From positions 1-64,000 of the forward strand of contig NZ_QMEV01000005.1 of the NCBI RefSeq assembly GCF_003284935.1: a stretch of 64,000 nucleotides of DNA, given 5' to 3'. The DNA comes from Mycobacterium colombiense. Lineage in GTDB: Bacteria; Actinomycetota; Actinomycetes; Mycobacteriales; Mycobacteriaceae. The translations under genes were made by a program, and so were the position numbers. The notes beneath the pieces are model-generated. The model did not search any database and was not told where the DNA came from. It was given only the letters and a program-made list of their open reading frames with translations. Position 1 is the first letter of the stretch; the number at the start of each line of letters is the position of its first letter. Shown one piece after another: positions 30,055-42,800 of the stretch.

Positions 30055-30098
30055 TGGCGATCGCGAGCGCGGCGAAGCCGGGCGAAGCGGGTCGCCAC
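30054..30098. repeat. 45-bp palindromic element filling the bcp/P450 gap
   Basis: Inverted, diverged copy (about five mismatches in 45) of the element at 18926-19025. It begins at the G of the bcp stop and, with a short tail, occupies all the space to the P450 stop at 30107. A fold between GTGGCGA and TCGCCAC is possible, so it could terminate transcription in both directions. Confidence 0.8.
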
Positions 30099-30106
30099 CA
30101 TCCGGT

Positions 30107-31471
30107 CTAGCCGATGACGGCGGCCTCGGTGTACTCGGTGATCGGCCGGGCGACCCCTTGTTCGTCGCAGACCCACTGCAGCTTCTCCAGCGTCTCGTCG
30201 ATCCCCGGGCCCAGCCGCGCTCCGGGCGTGAAGGTGGCCGGGAGGTGCTGCATGCCCTGGATCACGCCGATCGTCGGATAGTGCACGGTGCCCTCGGGGT
30301 CGCAGCGGTAGTCGGGCATCCGGTCGAGCACCGCCGTGAGCATCGACTTGAACACCACCCGCGCGACATTGGAACCGATACAGCGATGGATTCCGAGCCC
30401 GAAGCTGAAGTGCCGGTTGTTCTTTCGGCTCAGGTCTAGCCGATTCGGATCGGGGAACACCGCGGGATCGCGGTTGGCCATCGCCCAGGACAACCAGAGG
30501 CGATCGCCCTCCTTGAACCGCGTGCCCGCTATTTCGAGGTCGGCGGCGATCGTGCGCCCGTCGCCGGGAGCGGGCGTGAAGTAACGCAGGAATTCCTCGG
30601 TCGCCGAGTCGAGCAGCGTCTCCGATTCCCGCCTCAACAGTTCGCGCTGCTCGGGATTTTCGCCCAGCCATTCGAGTGCGTGCGCGGTCAGCGCCGTCGT
30701 CGTGTCGAAACCCCCGCCGATGATCAAGCCCAGCATCCCGAGCAGTTCGGCGTCGGGCGCGGGTTCTCCGTCGATCTTCAGCCTCGCGAGCGCGTCCACG
30801 ATGCCGGGTCGCGGGTTCTCGCGGATCTCCAGGAGATGGTTGAACAGGTCCGCCCCCATCGCCATCGTCTGCTCCAAAACCCTTGGGGCGTCCGGGGAAT
30901 CGGCGGGGGTGTAGACGTTGGCGTGGGCCGGCTCGCAATACAGCTGCCACTTCTTCAGCGGAACGCCCATGATCGCCAGCGTCAGGACGGCGGGCACGAC
31001 GTTCGCGAGATCGTCGACGAAGTCGATCCGGCCGGTTTCGATCTTCTCGTCGATGCTGGCCCGCACGATCTCGTCGACGAACGGCTTCCAGCGCTTGACG
31101 GCCGCAGGCGACAGGTAGGGGTTGAGGATGCTGCGGTACGCGGAGTGCTCGGGTTCGTCCATCTCGAGCATGCCACCGCGGACGCCGGTGCCCTGCGGCA
31201 GCGTGGGAATCGTGATGCCCTTGTACCCGGTGCCTTCGCCGGTCACGTCGTGGTCGTTGGACACGTGCGGGCAACGAGCGAGCTCGAAGACTTCCCGGTT
31301 GCCCGCGGCGACCCAATGCCCGTCGTAGGTGTCGGTCCACGCCACCGGGCACCTGGCGTGCATCTCCTCGGTGATCGCGGTGAACCGCTCGCGGTACTCC
31401 GGGGTGTGGCGATCAAAGTGGTAACGATTGGTCTTGCGGGCGTCTCCGGTCAGGGTGTTTTCCGTGCTCAC
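30107..31471 (-). CDS. Cytochrome P450 (1)
   Basis: 454-residue soluble P450 monooxygenase. Heme-binding loop FGLGIHRCIGSN with Cys364, I-helix GGGFDTTTALT (oxygen activation Asp-Thr), and a K-helix ExxR in EEFLRYF. GTG start at 31471. No ferredoxin or reductase gene is adjacent, so electron partners come from elsewhere. Substrate unknown. Neighbours are bcp (convergent) and a Ddn-like reductase (divergent, 132 bp). The CYP subfamily cannot be given without a database comparison. Confidence 0.9.
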   Translation of the reverse strand: MSTENTLTGDARKTNRYHFDRHTPEYRERFTAITEEMHARCPVAWTDTYDGHWVAAGNREVFELARCPHVSNDHDVTGEGTGYKGITIPTLPQGTGVRGGMLEMDEPEHSAYRSILNPYLSPAAVKRWKPFVDEIVRASIDEKIETGRIDFVDDLANVVPAVLTLAIMGVPLKKWQLYCEPAHANVYTPADSPDAPRVLEQTMAMGADLFNHLLEIRENPRPGIVDALARLKIDGEPAPDAELLGMLGLIIGGGFDTTTALTAHALEWLGENPEQRELLRRESETLLDSATEEFLRYFTPAPGDGRTIAADLEIAGTRFKEGDRLWLSWAMANRDPAVFPDPNRLDLSRKNNRHFSFGLGIHRCIGSNVARVVFKSMLTAVLDRMPDYRCDPEGTVHYPTIGVIQGMQHLPATFTPGARLGPGIDETLEKLQWVCDEQGVARPITEYTEAAVIG

Positions 31472-31603
31472 GGTCGCGTCTCCTGCGGACGAGTGGCTGC
31501 GTGTAGAAGCAGTATGCCGCGAGACTGCCGGTCTCGTTAAGCATTCTGGGGACCAGTCGGCCCAACTGGTAGAGATCCCGCCGACTCAGCAATACTGACC
31601 GCC

Positions 31604-32044
31604 ATGAGTTCCCTCGCCGAGAAAACGCTCGCCGGATTGATCCGATTCCACGATCGCGTGTATCGGGGGACCCGCGGGTGGATCGGGCACCGGATGATGC
31701 TGATTCCCAGTCTGCTGCTGCACACGGTGGGTGCGAAGACGGGCGAGCCACGCACGGCGGCGCTGGCCTACGGCCGCGACGGCAACGACTACCTCGTGAC
31801 GGCGTCCAACGGCGGCGCGCCGCGCTCGCCGGGCTGGTATCACAATCTGAAGGCTCGCCCCGACGTGGAAATTAACGTCGGCCCAAGGCGTTTTGGCGCC
31901 ACGGCGCGACCGGTCCTGCCGGGCGATCCCGCCTACGATCGGCTCTTCAAGATCGTCAACAAGGTCAACAAGGGCCAGTACGCCAGGTACCAGGAGCAGA
32001 CGTCGCGCCCGATCCCGATCGTGGTGCTGACACCCAAGCGCTAG
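31604..32044 (+). CDS. Ddn-like F420-dependent reductase (nitroreductase/quinone reductase family)
   Basis: 146-residue split-barrel protein of the deazaflavin (F420)-dependent reductase family, as judged by LLLHTVGAKTGEPRTAALAYGRDGNDYLVTASNGG and PGWYHNLKARPDVEINVG. Homologues such as Ddn reduce quinones and activate nitroimidazole drugs. ATG at 31604. Its stop overlaps the stop of the convergent M20 peptidase gene by 3 bp, within the palindrome CTAG, which supplies TAG on both strands. Confidence 0.85.
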   Translation: MSSLAEKTLAGLIRFHDRVYRGTRGWIGHRMMLIPSLLLHTVGAKTGEPRTAALAYGRDGNDYLVTASNGGAPRSPGWYHNLKARPDVEINVGPRRFGATARPVLPGDPAYDRLFKIVNKVNKGQYARYQEQTSRPIPIVVLTPKR

Positions 32045-33366
32045 CCCAGGTTGGCCAGCAGCAGCGCCTCGCTGATCGCCGCGCGTTCCAGCACGCCCAG
32101 GTGCAGGCTCTCGTTGACGCTGTGGGCCTGGGTTGCGGGGTCCTCCACGCCGGTAACGAGGATCTTCGCCTGCGGGAAGGCCTCGGCGAACTCGGCGATG
32201 AACGGGATCGACCCGCCCATGCCCATGTCGACCGGATCGCAGCCCCACCCCTGCCGGAACGCCTGGCGGGCGGCGTCGTAGACGCTGCCGGTGGCGTCGA
32301 TCGCGTAGGGCTCGCCGATGTCGCCAGGGGTGACGCTGACGTGCGCACCCCACGGCGCATGCTGCCGCAGGTGCGCGGTCAACGCGTCCAGGTGTGCCGC
32401 GGCGTCCCCACCCGGCGCGACGCGCATGCTGATCTTGGCCCGCGCCCGCGGGATCAGCGTGTTCGATGCCTTCTCGATGGGGGTGGTGTCGATGCCGATC
32501 ACGCTGATCGCCGGCTTGGCCCACAGCCGCTGCGGCGCCGAGCCCGAGCCGATTTCGGACACGCCGTCCAACAGTCCGGAGTCGGCACGCACCCGCTCGG
32601 GCGGGTAATCCACTGCGGCGGCGGTGCTTTCGTGCAGACCGGCCACCGCCACGTTGCCCTCGTCGTCGTGCAGGCTGGCCAGCAGCCGCACCAGCACGCT
32701 CAGCGCATCGGGCACCACGCCGCCCCAGATGCCGGAGTGCAGGCCGTGGTCGAGCGTGGCCACCTCGACCACGCAGTCGACCAGGCCGCGCAGCGTGACC
32801 GTCAGCGCCGGGATTTCGGTGCTCCAGTTGTCCGAGTCGGCGATGACGATCACGTCGGCGGCCAGCGCGTCGCGATGCGCGGCCAGCAGCCGGCCCAAGG
32901 ACGGCGATCCGGATTCCTCTTCACCCTCGACGAACACCGTCACGCCCACCGGCGGCCGCCCGCCGTGCGCCCGAAACGCCGCCAAATGCGTTGCGATGCC
33001 GGCCTTGTCGTCGGCGCTGCCGCGCCCGTAGAGCCGGCCGCCGCGCTCGGTGGGCTCGAAGGGCGGCGAGAGCCATTGGCTGCGGTCGCCTTCGGGCTGC
33101 ACGTCGTGGTGTGCGTACAGGAGCACGGTGGGCGCGCCGTCCGGCGCGGGGTGGCGCGCGATGACCGCCGGCGCTCCCCCTTCGCTGACGATCTGCACGT
33201 CGCCGAAACCGGCCTGCGACAACAGATCCGCGACGGCCTGCGCGCTGCGCTGTACCTCGTCGCGGCGGCCGGCGTCGGCCCAAACCGATTCGATGCGCAC
33301 CAGGTCTTCCAGATCGCGCCGCACCGACGGCAGCAGTTCGCGGACGCGCTCAACCAGATCGCTCAT
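32041..33366 (-). CDS. M20-family metallopeptidase/dipeptidase (Rv2522c-type)
   Basis: 441-residue zinc-dependent M20 peptidase. Metal ligands visible: His in LLYAHHDVQPEGD, bridging Asp in GRGSADDKAG, catalytic Glu-Glu in EGEEESGSPSLG, and His near the C-terminus in ATQAHSVNE. A dimerisation domain interrupts the catalytic one (about residues 190-330). Likely cytosolic, cleaving dipeptides or amidated amino acids. ATG at 33366, 10 nt after the acpS stop, so it is probably the third gene of fas-acpS-M20. Confidence 0.88.
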   Translation of the reverse strand: MSDLVERVRELLPSVRRDLEDLVRIESVWADAGRRDEVQRSAQAVADLLSQAGFGDVQIVSEGGAPAVIARHPAPDGAPTVLLYAHHDVQPEGDRSQWLSPPFEPTERGGRLYGRGSADDKAGIATHLAAFRAHGGRPPVGVTVFVEGEEESGSPSLGRLLAAHRDALAADVIVIADSDNWSTEIPALTVTLRGLVDCVVEVATLDHGLHSGIWGGVVPDALSVLVRLLASLHDDEGNVAVAGLHESTAAAVDYPPERVRADSGLLDGVSEIGSGSAPQRLWAKPAISVIGIDTTPIEKASNTLIPRARAKISMRVAPGGDAAAHLDALTAHLRQHAPWGAHVSVTPGDIGEPYAIDATGSVYDAARQAFRQGWGCDPVDMGMGGSIPFIAEFAEAFPQAKILVTGVEDPATQAHSVNESLHLGVLERAAISEALLLANLG

Positions 33367-33376
33367 GGGATCGAGG

Positions 33377-33775
33377 CTAGTCGGAGGTCGTCTCCAGGAT
33401 CGCCACCGCGGCGGCGGTATCGCCCTCGTGCGTCAGCGAGACGTGAATCGTCACGTCGGCCAGGTGTTTGGCGATGTCGCCGCTCAGCCGGACCCGCGGG
33501 CGTCCCCACATGTCGGTGACCACCTCGATGTCGCGGTGGATGTCCTCCGGCAGCACCGGGCGCTGGGCGAACCGCGACCCCGACCACGCCTTGATCACGG
33601 CCTCCTTGGCCGCCCAGCGGGCCGCCAGGTGACGCGCCGCCGACGAACTCTTGTCCGACGCGTCGCGGCGCTCCCCCGGGGTGAACGTCTCGGAGAAGAC
33701 GGTGCCCGGCTGGTCGACCTGCTCGGCGAAATCAGGGATGGAGACGAGATCGATCCCCACACCGACAATTCCCAT
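33377..33775 (-). CDS. acpS: Holo-[acyl carrier protein] synthase
   Basis: 132-residue 4'-phosphopantetheinyl transferase. Signature VGIDLVSIPDF (Mg-binding Asp) and the WAAKEAVIKAW motif are intact. It transfers the phosphopantetheine arm from CoA to the carrier domain of Fas (Ser1818 of the next gene upstream) and to AcpM. ATG 33775 chosen; it lies 25 nt after the fas stop, in the same operon, as in M. tuberculosis. Confidence 0.94.
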   Translation of the reverse strand: MGIVGVGIDLVSIPDFAEQVDQPGTVFSETFTPGERRDASDKSSSAARHLAARWAAKEAVIKAWSGSRFAQRPVLPEDIHRDIEVVTDMWGRPRVRLSGDIAKHLADVTIHVSLTHEGDTAAAVAILETTSD

Positions 33776-33800
33776 GGGTCGCCAGGCTAACGGACCGACG

Positions 33801-36800
33801 TCATCCGGCGGAGACCTGGTAGGCGTCGCCGTCACCCAGGCGCGAATCCGGATTCAGCAGCATCGCCGCCTCCTGACGCTTCTCCGACTCGTCATGGTCG
33901 AAGCGACGGTTCGGCGGGCGCTCGTACATCGGCGCGCCACCGGCGATCGCCGACGCCAGCCGCCGCTGACCGGCCAGCAGACGCGCCTCCGCGCGCCGCT
34001 GGTAATCCGCGCGCTGCTGCGGGTCGAGCGCGGCGACGAACGCCTGCGGGTGCACCAGCGCCACCAGCCCCGAAACATGGCCGAAGCCAAGGCTTGTCAC
34101 CAACCCGGCCTTGAGCGGGAACTTCTCCCCGAGCCGCAGCGTCTCGCGCACCCAGACGAAGTGGGCCGAGCCGGCCAGCTCGTCGTCGACGCAATCCAGG
34201 CTGCGGTTCGGTGGGATCACCCCGTCGCGCAGCATCTGGCACAGGCCCATCATCTGGAAGACCGCCGCGCCGCCCTTGGCGTGCCCGGTGAGGCTCTTCT
34301 GCGACACCACGAACAGCGGAGCGCCCTCGGAGCGGCCGAGCGAGTCGGCGAGCCGCTCGTGCAGTTCGGTCTCGTTGGGATCGTTGGCCAACGTCGACGT
34401 GTCGTGCTTGGAGATCACCGCGATGTCGTCGGCGCCCACCCCGAGCTTGTCCAGCGACCGAGCCAGCGCCGAATCCTTGCCGCCGCGACCGGCGCCCAGC
34501 GCGCCCAGCCCCGGCGCCGGGATCGACGTGTGCACGCCGTCGGCGAACGACTGCGCGTAGGCCACCACGGCCAGCACCGGCAGGCCCATCTTGAGCGCCA
34601 GGTCGCCGCGCGCCAGCAGGATGGTGCCGCCGCCCTGCGCCTCGAGGAATCCCAGCCGGCGACGATCGTTGGGCCGGGAGAACTTCGAGTCGTGGATGCC
34701 ACGGCCGCGCATCATCGAGGTGTCGGCGGTGGCCGCCATGTCACCGAATCCGATGATGGCTTCTAGCGTCAGGTCGTCGAATCCGCCGGCGACCACCAGC
34801 TCGGCCTTGCCGAGGCGGATCTTGTCGACGCCCTCCTCGACCGACACCGCCGCGGTGGCGCAGGCGCCCACCGGGTGGATCATCGCGCCGTAGCTGCCGA
34901 CATAGCTCTGGATGACGTGCGCGGCAACGACATTCGGCAGGACTTCTTGCAGGATGTCGTTCGGCTTGTTCCGGCCGAGCAGGTTGCCGTGATACATCGT
35001 CTGCATCGACGTCATGCCGCCCATGCCGGTGCCCTGCGTGCTGGCCACCAGGCCCGGGTGCACCCAGCGCATCAACTCGGCGGGGGTGAATCCCGACGAC
35101 AGGAAGGCGTCGACGGTCGCGACGATGTTCCACAGCGCGACCCGGTCGGTCGAGCTGGCCATGTCCTGGCTGATGCCGAACACGGTCGGATCGAACCCGG
35201 TGGGAATCTGCGCGCCGACGGTCCGCGACAGCTTGGTCTTGCGCGGCACCCGAATCTCGGTGCCGGCCTTGCGGATCACCTGCCAGTCGCTGGAGTCGGG
35301 CACCGGCCGGATGATCGTGTGTTCCGGATCGAACTCGACGAAGGCGCGAGCGTCGGCCTCCGAGGACACCACGAACGCGAAGTCCTTGTCCAGGAACACC
35401 GACACCAGCAGCGGCGACGCGTGATCGGGGTCGATCGCGCCGTCGTCGACGAATTCACGGATGCCGCAACGCTCCACGACGGTGTCGTGATAGCGCTCGA
35501 CCAACTCGGACTCGTCGACCAGGTCACCGGATTGCGTGTCGTACCAACCGGGTTGGGGGTCATCCTCCCAGCGGATCAAGCCGGTGGTCCAGGCCAGCTC
35601 CAACACGCCGGCCGCCGACAGTTCGTTGTCCACCTCCATCTCGAAGCGGGTCCGCGACGAGCCGTACGGCCCGAGCTCCGCGCCGCCGACGATGACCACC
35701 AGATCGGCCGGGTCCACGTCGAGGTCCGCCCATTCCGGGGGTGGCGCCGGGGTGAAGCCGCGCGGCGGGGCCGGCAGCGCGGCAATGGTGCCCTCGGCGG
35801 CGGCCTCGTCGGCAGACTCGTCCGACGTTGACGTGGCCTGCTCGCGGGCCTTGGCGGCAAGCTCGGCCATGTCGAGGTTGGCCTCGCCCAGCCCGCCGGT
35901 CAGGTCAGCCTTGATCGGCGCGCCCGCCGCGGCCACCTTGGACTCGACGTCGCAGAGCGCCAGCAGCATTGCCGCCATCTCGTCGGTGGAGTAGGTGGTG
36001 ACGCCGGCCTCCTCGACCGCGTCGACGATGGCGTCGTTGTGGCCCATCAGTCCGGTGCCGCGGGTCCAACCGATCAGCGCGTGCGCCAGGCTGACCCGGG
36101 CCGCCCAGGACGACTCGGCGTGCCAGCGGCTCACCAAGGCGTCCAGCGCCGACTTGGCCTCACCGTAGGCGCCGTCACCGCCGAACATTCCGCGGTTCGG
36201 TGAACCCGGCAGCACCACGTGCAGCCGGGACGCGATGTCGCGCTCGGCGCCGATCTTCGACAGGCCACCGATGAGCCGCTGGACCGCCCACAGCAGCACC
36301 TTCATCTCCATCTCGGAGCGCGAGCCGGCCTCGGAGAGGTCACCGGCGACCCGCGGTGCGGCAAACGGGAACAGCAGCGTCGGGGTCTGCGCATCCTTGA
36401 TGTGAATCGATTGCGGCCCAAGGCTTTCGGTCTGCTCGGTGCCCACCCATTCGACCAGCGCATCGATGTCGGAGTAGGACGCCATGTTGGCGGCCACCAC
36501 CCACAGCGCCGCACCGTACCGGGCGTGGTCGCGGTAGAGCCCGCGGTAGAACGCCAGCCGCTCGTCGTCGAGCTTGGACGTCGTGGCGATGACGGTGGCC
36601 CCGCCGTCGAGCAGCCGCCCGACGACCGACGCGGCGATCGAGCCCTTGGAGGCGCCCGTCACGACGGCGACCTCGCTGCTGTACGGGCCCGGGTCCGGGT
36701 TCTCGGCGCCGGCCGCGATGCGGCCGTACAACGACGCGTGGATCTGGCGGCCCGCGGACAGGGCCTTGCCCTGCCACCAGGTGGCCTGGGTGGCCACCAC

Positions 36801-39800
36801 ATGGCCTGCGCCCTCGAACCTTTCGGACAGCTCCACCCACCGGGCATCGATGTCGCCCTCGTCGGCCAGCCACAGCTTGACCAGGTCTTCGCGCGCGCTG
36901 GCCCACCGGTCGTCGAACAGCACGGCCTTCTTCGGCTCGAACACCGGTGCCACCAGCCGCGGCCAGTCGGCGCCGAGTTCGGCGGTCACCAGGTCGATGA
37001 GCTCGGCGTCGGTGGCCGCCGGCGAGGCGCTGACCGGGTCGTCGAGGCCCAGCTGGTTGAGCACCAGGCGCGCCGCCGAGGCCAGCACGCCGTCGCGGCC
37101 GGTGATCTGCTCGGTGAATTCGCCCAGCGCGGCGGCGTCGATGGTCGCACCGCCGCCGCCACCGCCCGAAGACGGCAGCGCCACCGCGATCCCACGACGC
37201 GCCGCCACGGAAGCCACCGCGGCGTCAATCGCTTTGTCGACGGAGGCGGCGTCGGCCAGCGCGCCCTCGTGCAGGTGGCCCATGGCGCCACCCCGCACAC
37301 TGGTGCCCTCACGGGTTCCCAGCGCGACCTCCACCGTGACGTGCTTGGCCCAGCCCTCGCCGAGCTCCCAGGTCTTCTTGACCCGCTCGGCGATGGCGGC
37401 CGGCCGCTTGCCGGAGGGCCCCAACACCGTGCGGAGCTGATCGTTAATGGCGTCGGAAAGCACTGGGCCGTAAGGCTTGTAGGTGCGTGCCAGCTTGGTT
37501 ACCTGCGCGCGCAGCCCGGCCAGGTCGGCTTCGGCGGCGCCGTCGATGGCGCCCAGGTTCAGCTCCGAGCCCAGGTCCACCAGCAGCTGGTTGCGTCGCG
37601 ACGACGCGCCGTCGGTGATGGATTCGATGGAGTCCAGCTCCTCGATCTGATCGATGCGCATCTTGGCCGACAGCGCGATCAGCGCCAGCGTGGCGTCGGC
37701 GGCGTCGAACACGAGGTCGTCCGGTCGTGCCGCACCCGACGGCGCCGTCGGCGCGGCGGGGACCGCCGGGGCCGCCGCGGACGCCTCCGGCGCCGACGCG
37801 CTCTCGGCGGGCGCCGCCGGCTCGTCTTCGGGCTCCGGCTCGGGGTCGGTGTCGGTGGCGAACAACACCGCCGCGTCGCGCTCGGCGTTGAGCACTTCGA
37901 CTGTGCTGTGGGCATATTCGGGCAGCTTGAGGGTGTTGGTGGCCAGGCCCGCGACGGTCGGTGCGGACTTCACACCGATCTCGACGAACCGCTCCACGCC
38001 GAGGCCGCCGGCGGCCTCCTCGGTGAACAGCAGGTCCTGGGTTTCGATCCAGCGCACCGGGCTGGCGAACTGCCATGCCAGCAGCTCGATCAGGACGATG
38101 CGTGCCATCTCGATGCGCCGTTCGGCAAGCCAGGTGTCGTAGTCGGCGAGGATCGCATCCAGCGGCTCGGCGGGCACCAGGTCGCGGATCTCCTGAATGA
38201 AGTCGCGGTCCAGGGTGAACGGACGGGGCACCAGGTTGGGGATGTAGCGGCCGATGATGACGTCGGGATCCTTGTCGCGCGGCATCACTCGGTCCAGCGA
38301 CCGCCGGAACTCCGCCACACCGACCCGCAGCACGCGCGAGTGGAAGGGCACGTCGATACCGGGCACCAAGATGAACGAGCGCTTGCCGCCGGTGATTTCG
38401 CGACGCCGCTCCACCTCTTCCTCGAGCGCTTCCAGGCCGCGCACCGTGCCGGCGATCGCGTACTGGGAACCGCGCAGGTTGAAGTTGACGATCTCCAGGA
38501 ACTCGCCGGTGCTCTCTGCGATCCCCGCGACAAACCCGGGGACCTCGTCGTCGGGCAGGTCGATCTGCGACGGCCGAATCGCCGCCAGCCGGTAGTTGGA
38601 CCGGCCCAGCTCATCGCGCGGCACGATGTCGTGCATCTTCGAGCCGCGGTGAAACACCGTCTCCAGCAAGGCTTCCAGCTCGTAGATGCCGGTGACACAG
38701 GCCAGCGCGGTGTACTCGCCGACGGAGTGGCCGCAGGCGATCGCACCCTCCACGAAGGCACCTTGCTCGCGCATCTCGGCGACCTGCGCGGCCGCCACCG
38801 TGGCCATCGCGACCTGGGTGAACTGCGTCAGGTACAGCACGCCCTCGGGGTGGTTGTAGTGCACACCGCTGGCGATGATGCTGGTCGGGTTGTCGCGCAC
38901 CACGTGCAGGACCGAGAAGCCCAGGGTGTCGCGGGTGAACTTGTCGGCCTTGTCCCACACCTTGCGGGCGGCCTTGGACCGGGCGCGCACATCCATGCCC
39001 ATGCCCTTGTGCTGAATTCCCTGACCGGGGAACGCATAGACGGTGTGCGGGGCCGCCAGGCGTGCCGTCGCCGACATCACCAGGTCGGATCCGACCTTGG
39101 CGGTGACCTCCAAAACCTCTGCGCCCTGGTCGATTCCGACACGGTCGACGCGGAACGCGACCTCGTCACCGGGCCGCACCATGCCCAGGAAGCGGGCGGT
39201 CCAGCCGATCAGCCGCGCCGGCGGGCGGGCCTGACCATCGGTGGCGGTCACCGCGTGCTGGGCGGCGGCCGACAGCCACATGCCGTGCACGATGGGCGAT
39301 TCCAGGCCGGCCAGCAGCGCGGCGGCCCGGTCGGTGTGGATGGGGTTGTGGTCACCGGAGACGACGGCGAACGGACGCATGTCGACCGGGGCGGTGATGG
39401 TGACGTCGCGGCGGCGCCGACGCGGGGTGTCGGTCGCGTTCTGCGAGACGGCACCACCCGCGCGCGTCGGCTCGGTCAGTTCGGCGCCACCGGTGCGACC
39501 CAGGATGGCAAACCGCTCGGCGAGGGAGGCGATCACCTGACCTTCGGTATCGGTGATGGTCACCGAGACGGGAACGACGCGCCCCATGTCCGTGTCGATG
39601 GCCGCCGAAGCCGTTGCAGCGATTGTCAATTGCGACTGGACCTTCGGCAGCGCGCCGACCATGTGGGCGGCGTGATCCAGATGCACCAGGCTCAGCAGGC
39701 CCTCGACCACCGGGACGCCGGCGTCGGTGACGGCCGAGCCGATCGCCGAGAAGACGGCCGGCCAGCACGGCCCGACGAGCGCGTCGGGCACGGTGGTGAG

Positions 39801-42800
39801 GCTGGGCGCCAACGGTTCTCCGAAGGTGGCCGTCACACCGGTGTGATCGGCGACCCGCTCGGGGTCCCAGTCCACCGTGGCCGTGGCCGTGGCCGTGCCG
39901 TCGGTGACCGGGGGCAAGAAGTCCGGCCCGTCGACGCCGGCCGCGATGGCCAGCACCGCGCGCATGGCCGTGGCGGCGTCCTCGGTGGAGACCACGGGGG
40001 TAGCACCGTCAACGGTGTTGGGCGGCAACGTGAATGGAATGTCGATCCAGGTGCCCGACACCGGCACGCTGAGGACGACGCGGTCGCCTTCGACCTGCAG
40101 GCGGGCTCCGGTGGACGAATGGGTGGCACGGCGACTCTCGGGCCCGTCATGCACCAGCCACTCGACCGGGTCGGCGATCCGATGGACCGGGTTGATCGCG
40201 GTGCGACCCGCCCACTGCACGTCCGGGGCGTCCAGCACCACGGCCAGCGGTCCGGTCACATCGGCGCGGCCGGTACGGCGCGACGTGACGACCACCGGCT
40301 CGAGGCCGGCGGCGAGCGCCTCGTCGACGGCCGCCTGCTCGAAGCGGTCCAGCAGTTCACCGACGGGCTCGTCCATCCGGGTGATGCCCGCGACGGCCGC
40401 GGTGCCCGGGATGATGCACACCTGATCGGCGTCGTAGCGGGCGTCGTGCGCCTGCCACAGCGAGTCGCTGCGCCACCAGCGGCGCACGTCCTTGTCGATC
40501 ACCGGCACGAAGTTGACCGGCTTGCCCGGCGTCTTGCACAGCGTGACGAAGAACGGGACGTCGGCCGGGTGCAGCTGCACCGACTCGGCGTCGGGGTAAC
40601 GGTCGAGCAGCAGATCGATCGCCGCCTCGGGGTTCTCCAGCAGCGCTTCGTCGTTGAACAGCGTCTCGATGGGACCGAAATCCTGTGCGTGCAACCGGGC
40701 TTCGGCCCGCTGCAGCATCTGCTGGAAACGGTCGCGCCAGGTGTCGGCCAGCCAGGGGCTGCCCGGTGAAGCGGTGTCGGCGGTGGAGTCGCCGTCGCCG
40801 ATGGCCAGCTCGACATAGCGCTGCAGCCACCGCAGGTAGGTCATGTCACCGACATCGCCGAAGTACGGCTTGGCGGTGTTGGCCATCGCCGCGATGATCT
40901 CGTCGCGACGCTGTGCGACGGCGTCCGCGTCACCGGCGACCTCGTCGAGCAGCCGGCCGCACCGCGAGGCGCTGTTGTCGATCTCATGGATGTCCGCGCC
41001 GAGCTGGCTGCGGCTCGATGCCATTCCGCCCGAGGCTTTTCCGGCGCCGATCCACTGGTCGGTGCCCTGGGTTTCGACCAGCATCCGCTTCACCGACGGC
41101 GACGTGGTCGCCTCCTTGGCGGCCATCGCCGCGGTGCCGACCAGGATGCCGTCGATGGGCATCAGGGGGAAGCCGTATGCCTGCGCCCAGCGGCCGGACA
41201 GGTATTCAGCCGCCCGTTCGGGCGTGCCGATGCCGCCGCCGACGCAGACGGTGATGTTGGAGCGCGACCGCAGTTCCGAGTAGGTCGCCAGCAGCAGGTC
41301 GTCGAGGTCTTCCCAGGAGTGGTGGCCACCGGCGCGGCCGCCCTCGATGTGGGCGATCACCGGCTTGGTGGACACCTCGGTGGCGATGCGGATCACCGAG
41401 CGGATCTGCTCGACGGTGCCGGGCTTGAAGACGACGTGACTGATGCCGACTTCGCCGAGCTCCTCGATCAGCTCGACGGCCTCCTCCAGATCCGGGATGC
41501 CGGCGCTGATCACCAGGCCGTCGATGGCCGCCCCGGACTGCCGCGCCTTTTGCACCAGCCGCTTGCCGCCGACCTGCAGCTTCCACAGGTACGGGTCCAG
41601 GAACAGCGCGTTGAACTGGTAGGTGCGGCCCGGCTCCAGGAGCTCAGCGAGCTCCGCGACGCGGTCGGCGAAGATCTCCTCGGTGACCTGCCCGCCGCCG
41701 GCCAGCTCGGCCCAGTGCCCGGCGTTGGCCGCGGCGGCCACGATCTTGGCGTCCACGGTCGTCGGGGTCATGCCGGCCAGCAGGATCGGCGAGCGGCCGG
41801 TCAGCCGAGTGAATTTCGTCGAGAGCTTGACCCGGCCGTCGGGCAGGCGGACCAGCGTCGGGGCGTAGCTTGACCAGGCCCGCGCCACCTCGGGGACGGC
41901 GCCGACGGTGAACAGGTTGCGCTGACCGCCGCGGGTCGCGGCCGGCACGATGCCCACCCCGAGGCCGCGAATCACGGGCGCGGTCAGGCGGGTCAGGATG
42001 TCGCCGGGCCCCAGGTCGAGGATCCAGCGAGCGCCGGCGTCGTTGACCCGGGTGATCTCCTCGACCCAGTCGACCGGACGCACCAGGATCGACTCGGTGA
42101 GTTGCCGGGCCAGCTCGACGTCCAGGCCGACCTTCTCGGCCCAGCCGCCGACGATGTCGATGCCGTCGGCCAGCCGGGGCGTGTGGAAGCCCACCTCGAC
42201 CTGCACCGGATCGAAGACCGGCGAAAAGACGTCGCCGCCGCGCAGCTTGTTCTTTCGGTCGGCCTCTTCCTTCTCCGAGATCTGCTGGCAGTACAGCTCG
42301 AAGCGGGACAGCTGTTCCGGGGTGCCGGTGATGACGACCGAACGGCGGCCGTTGCGGATGGACAAGACGGGCGGCAGGACGGTGCGCACGTCCTGCGCGA
42401 ACTCGTCGAGCAGCCGGCCGATGCGGTCGGGATCGGCGTTGGTGACCGACACCATGGGGGGGCGATCGCCGAGGACCGAGATTCCGCGCCGACGGGCCAC
42501 CAGCGTCCCGGCCGCGCCGATCAGCTGGGCCAACGCCAGCAGCTCCACGTCGCGGGCACCCCCAGCCTTCAGCGCCTCGACGGCGAGAACTCCCTGGGAA
42601 TGTCCGGCCACGGCCACCGGAGGCGTCGCCTTGAGGTCCATGCCCTGCCGCGCCAGCGCACGCACGGCCGCGATCTGGGTGAGCAGCACGCCGGGTATCG
42701 ACACCGCGGCGGACGTCAGGTGCTTGTCCGAGGGGACGGGGTCTTCGGCCGCCAGCGCCCGCACCCAGGTCAGCGGCTCGAAACCGATCGGACGGACCAC

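Noticed and set aside
36219..40769. 1516-codon open frame antisense to fas
   Set aside because: It lies entirely within fas on the other strand, has Gln/Arg/His/Gly-rich shadow composition and no domain; fas itself is unmistakable.
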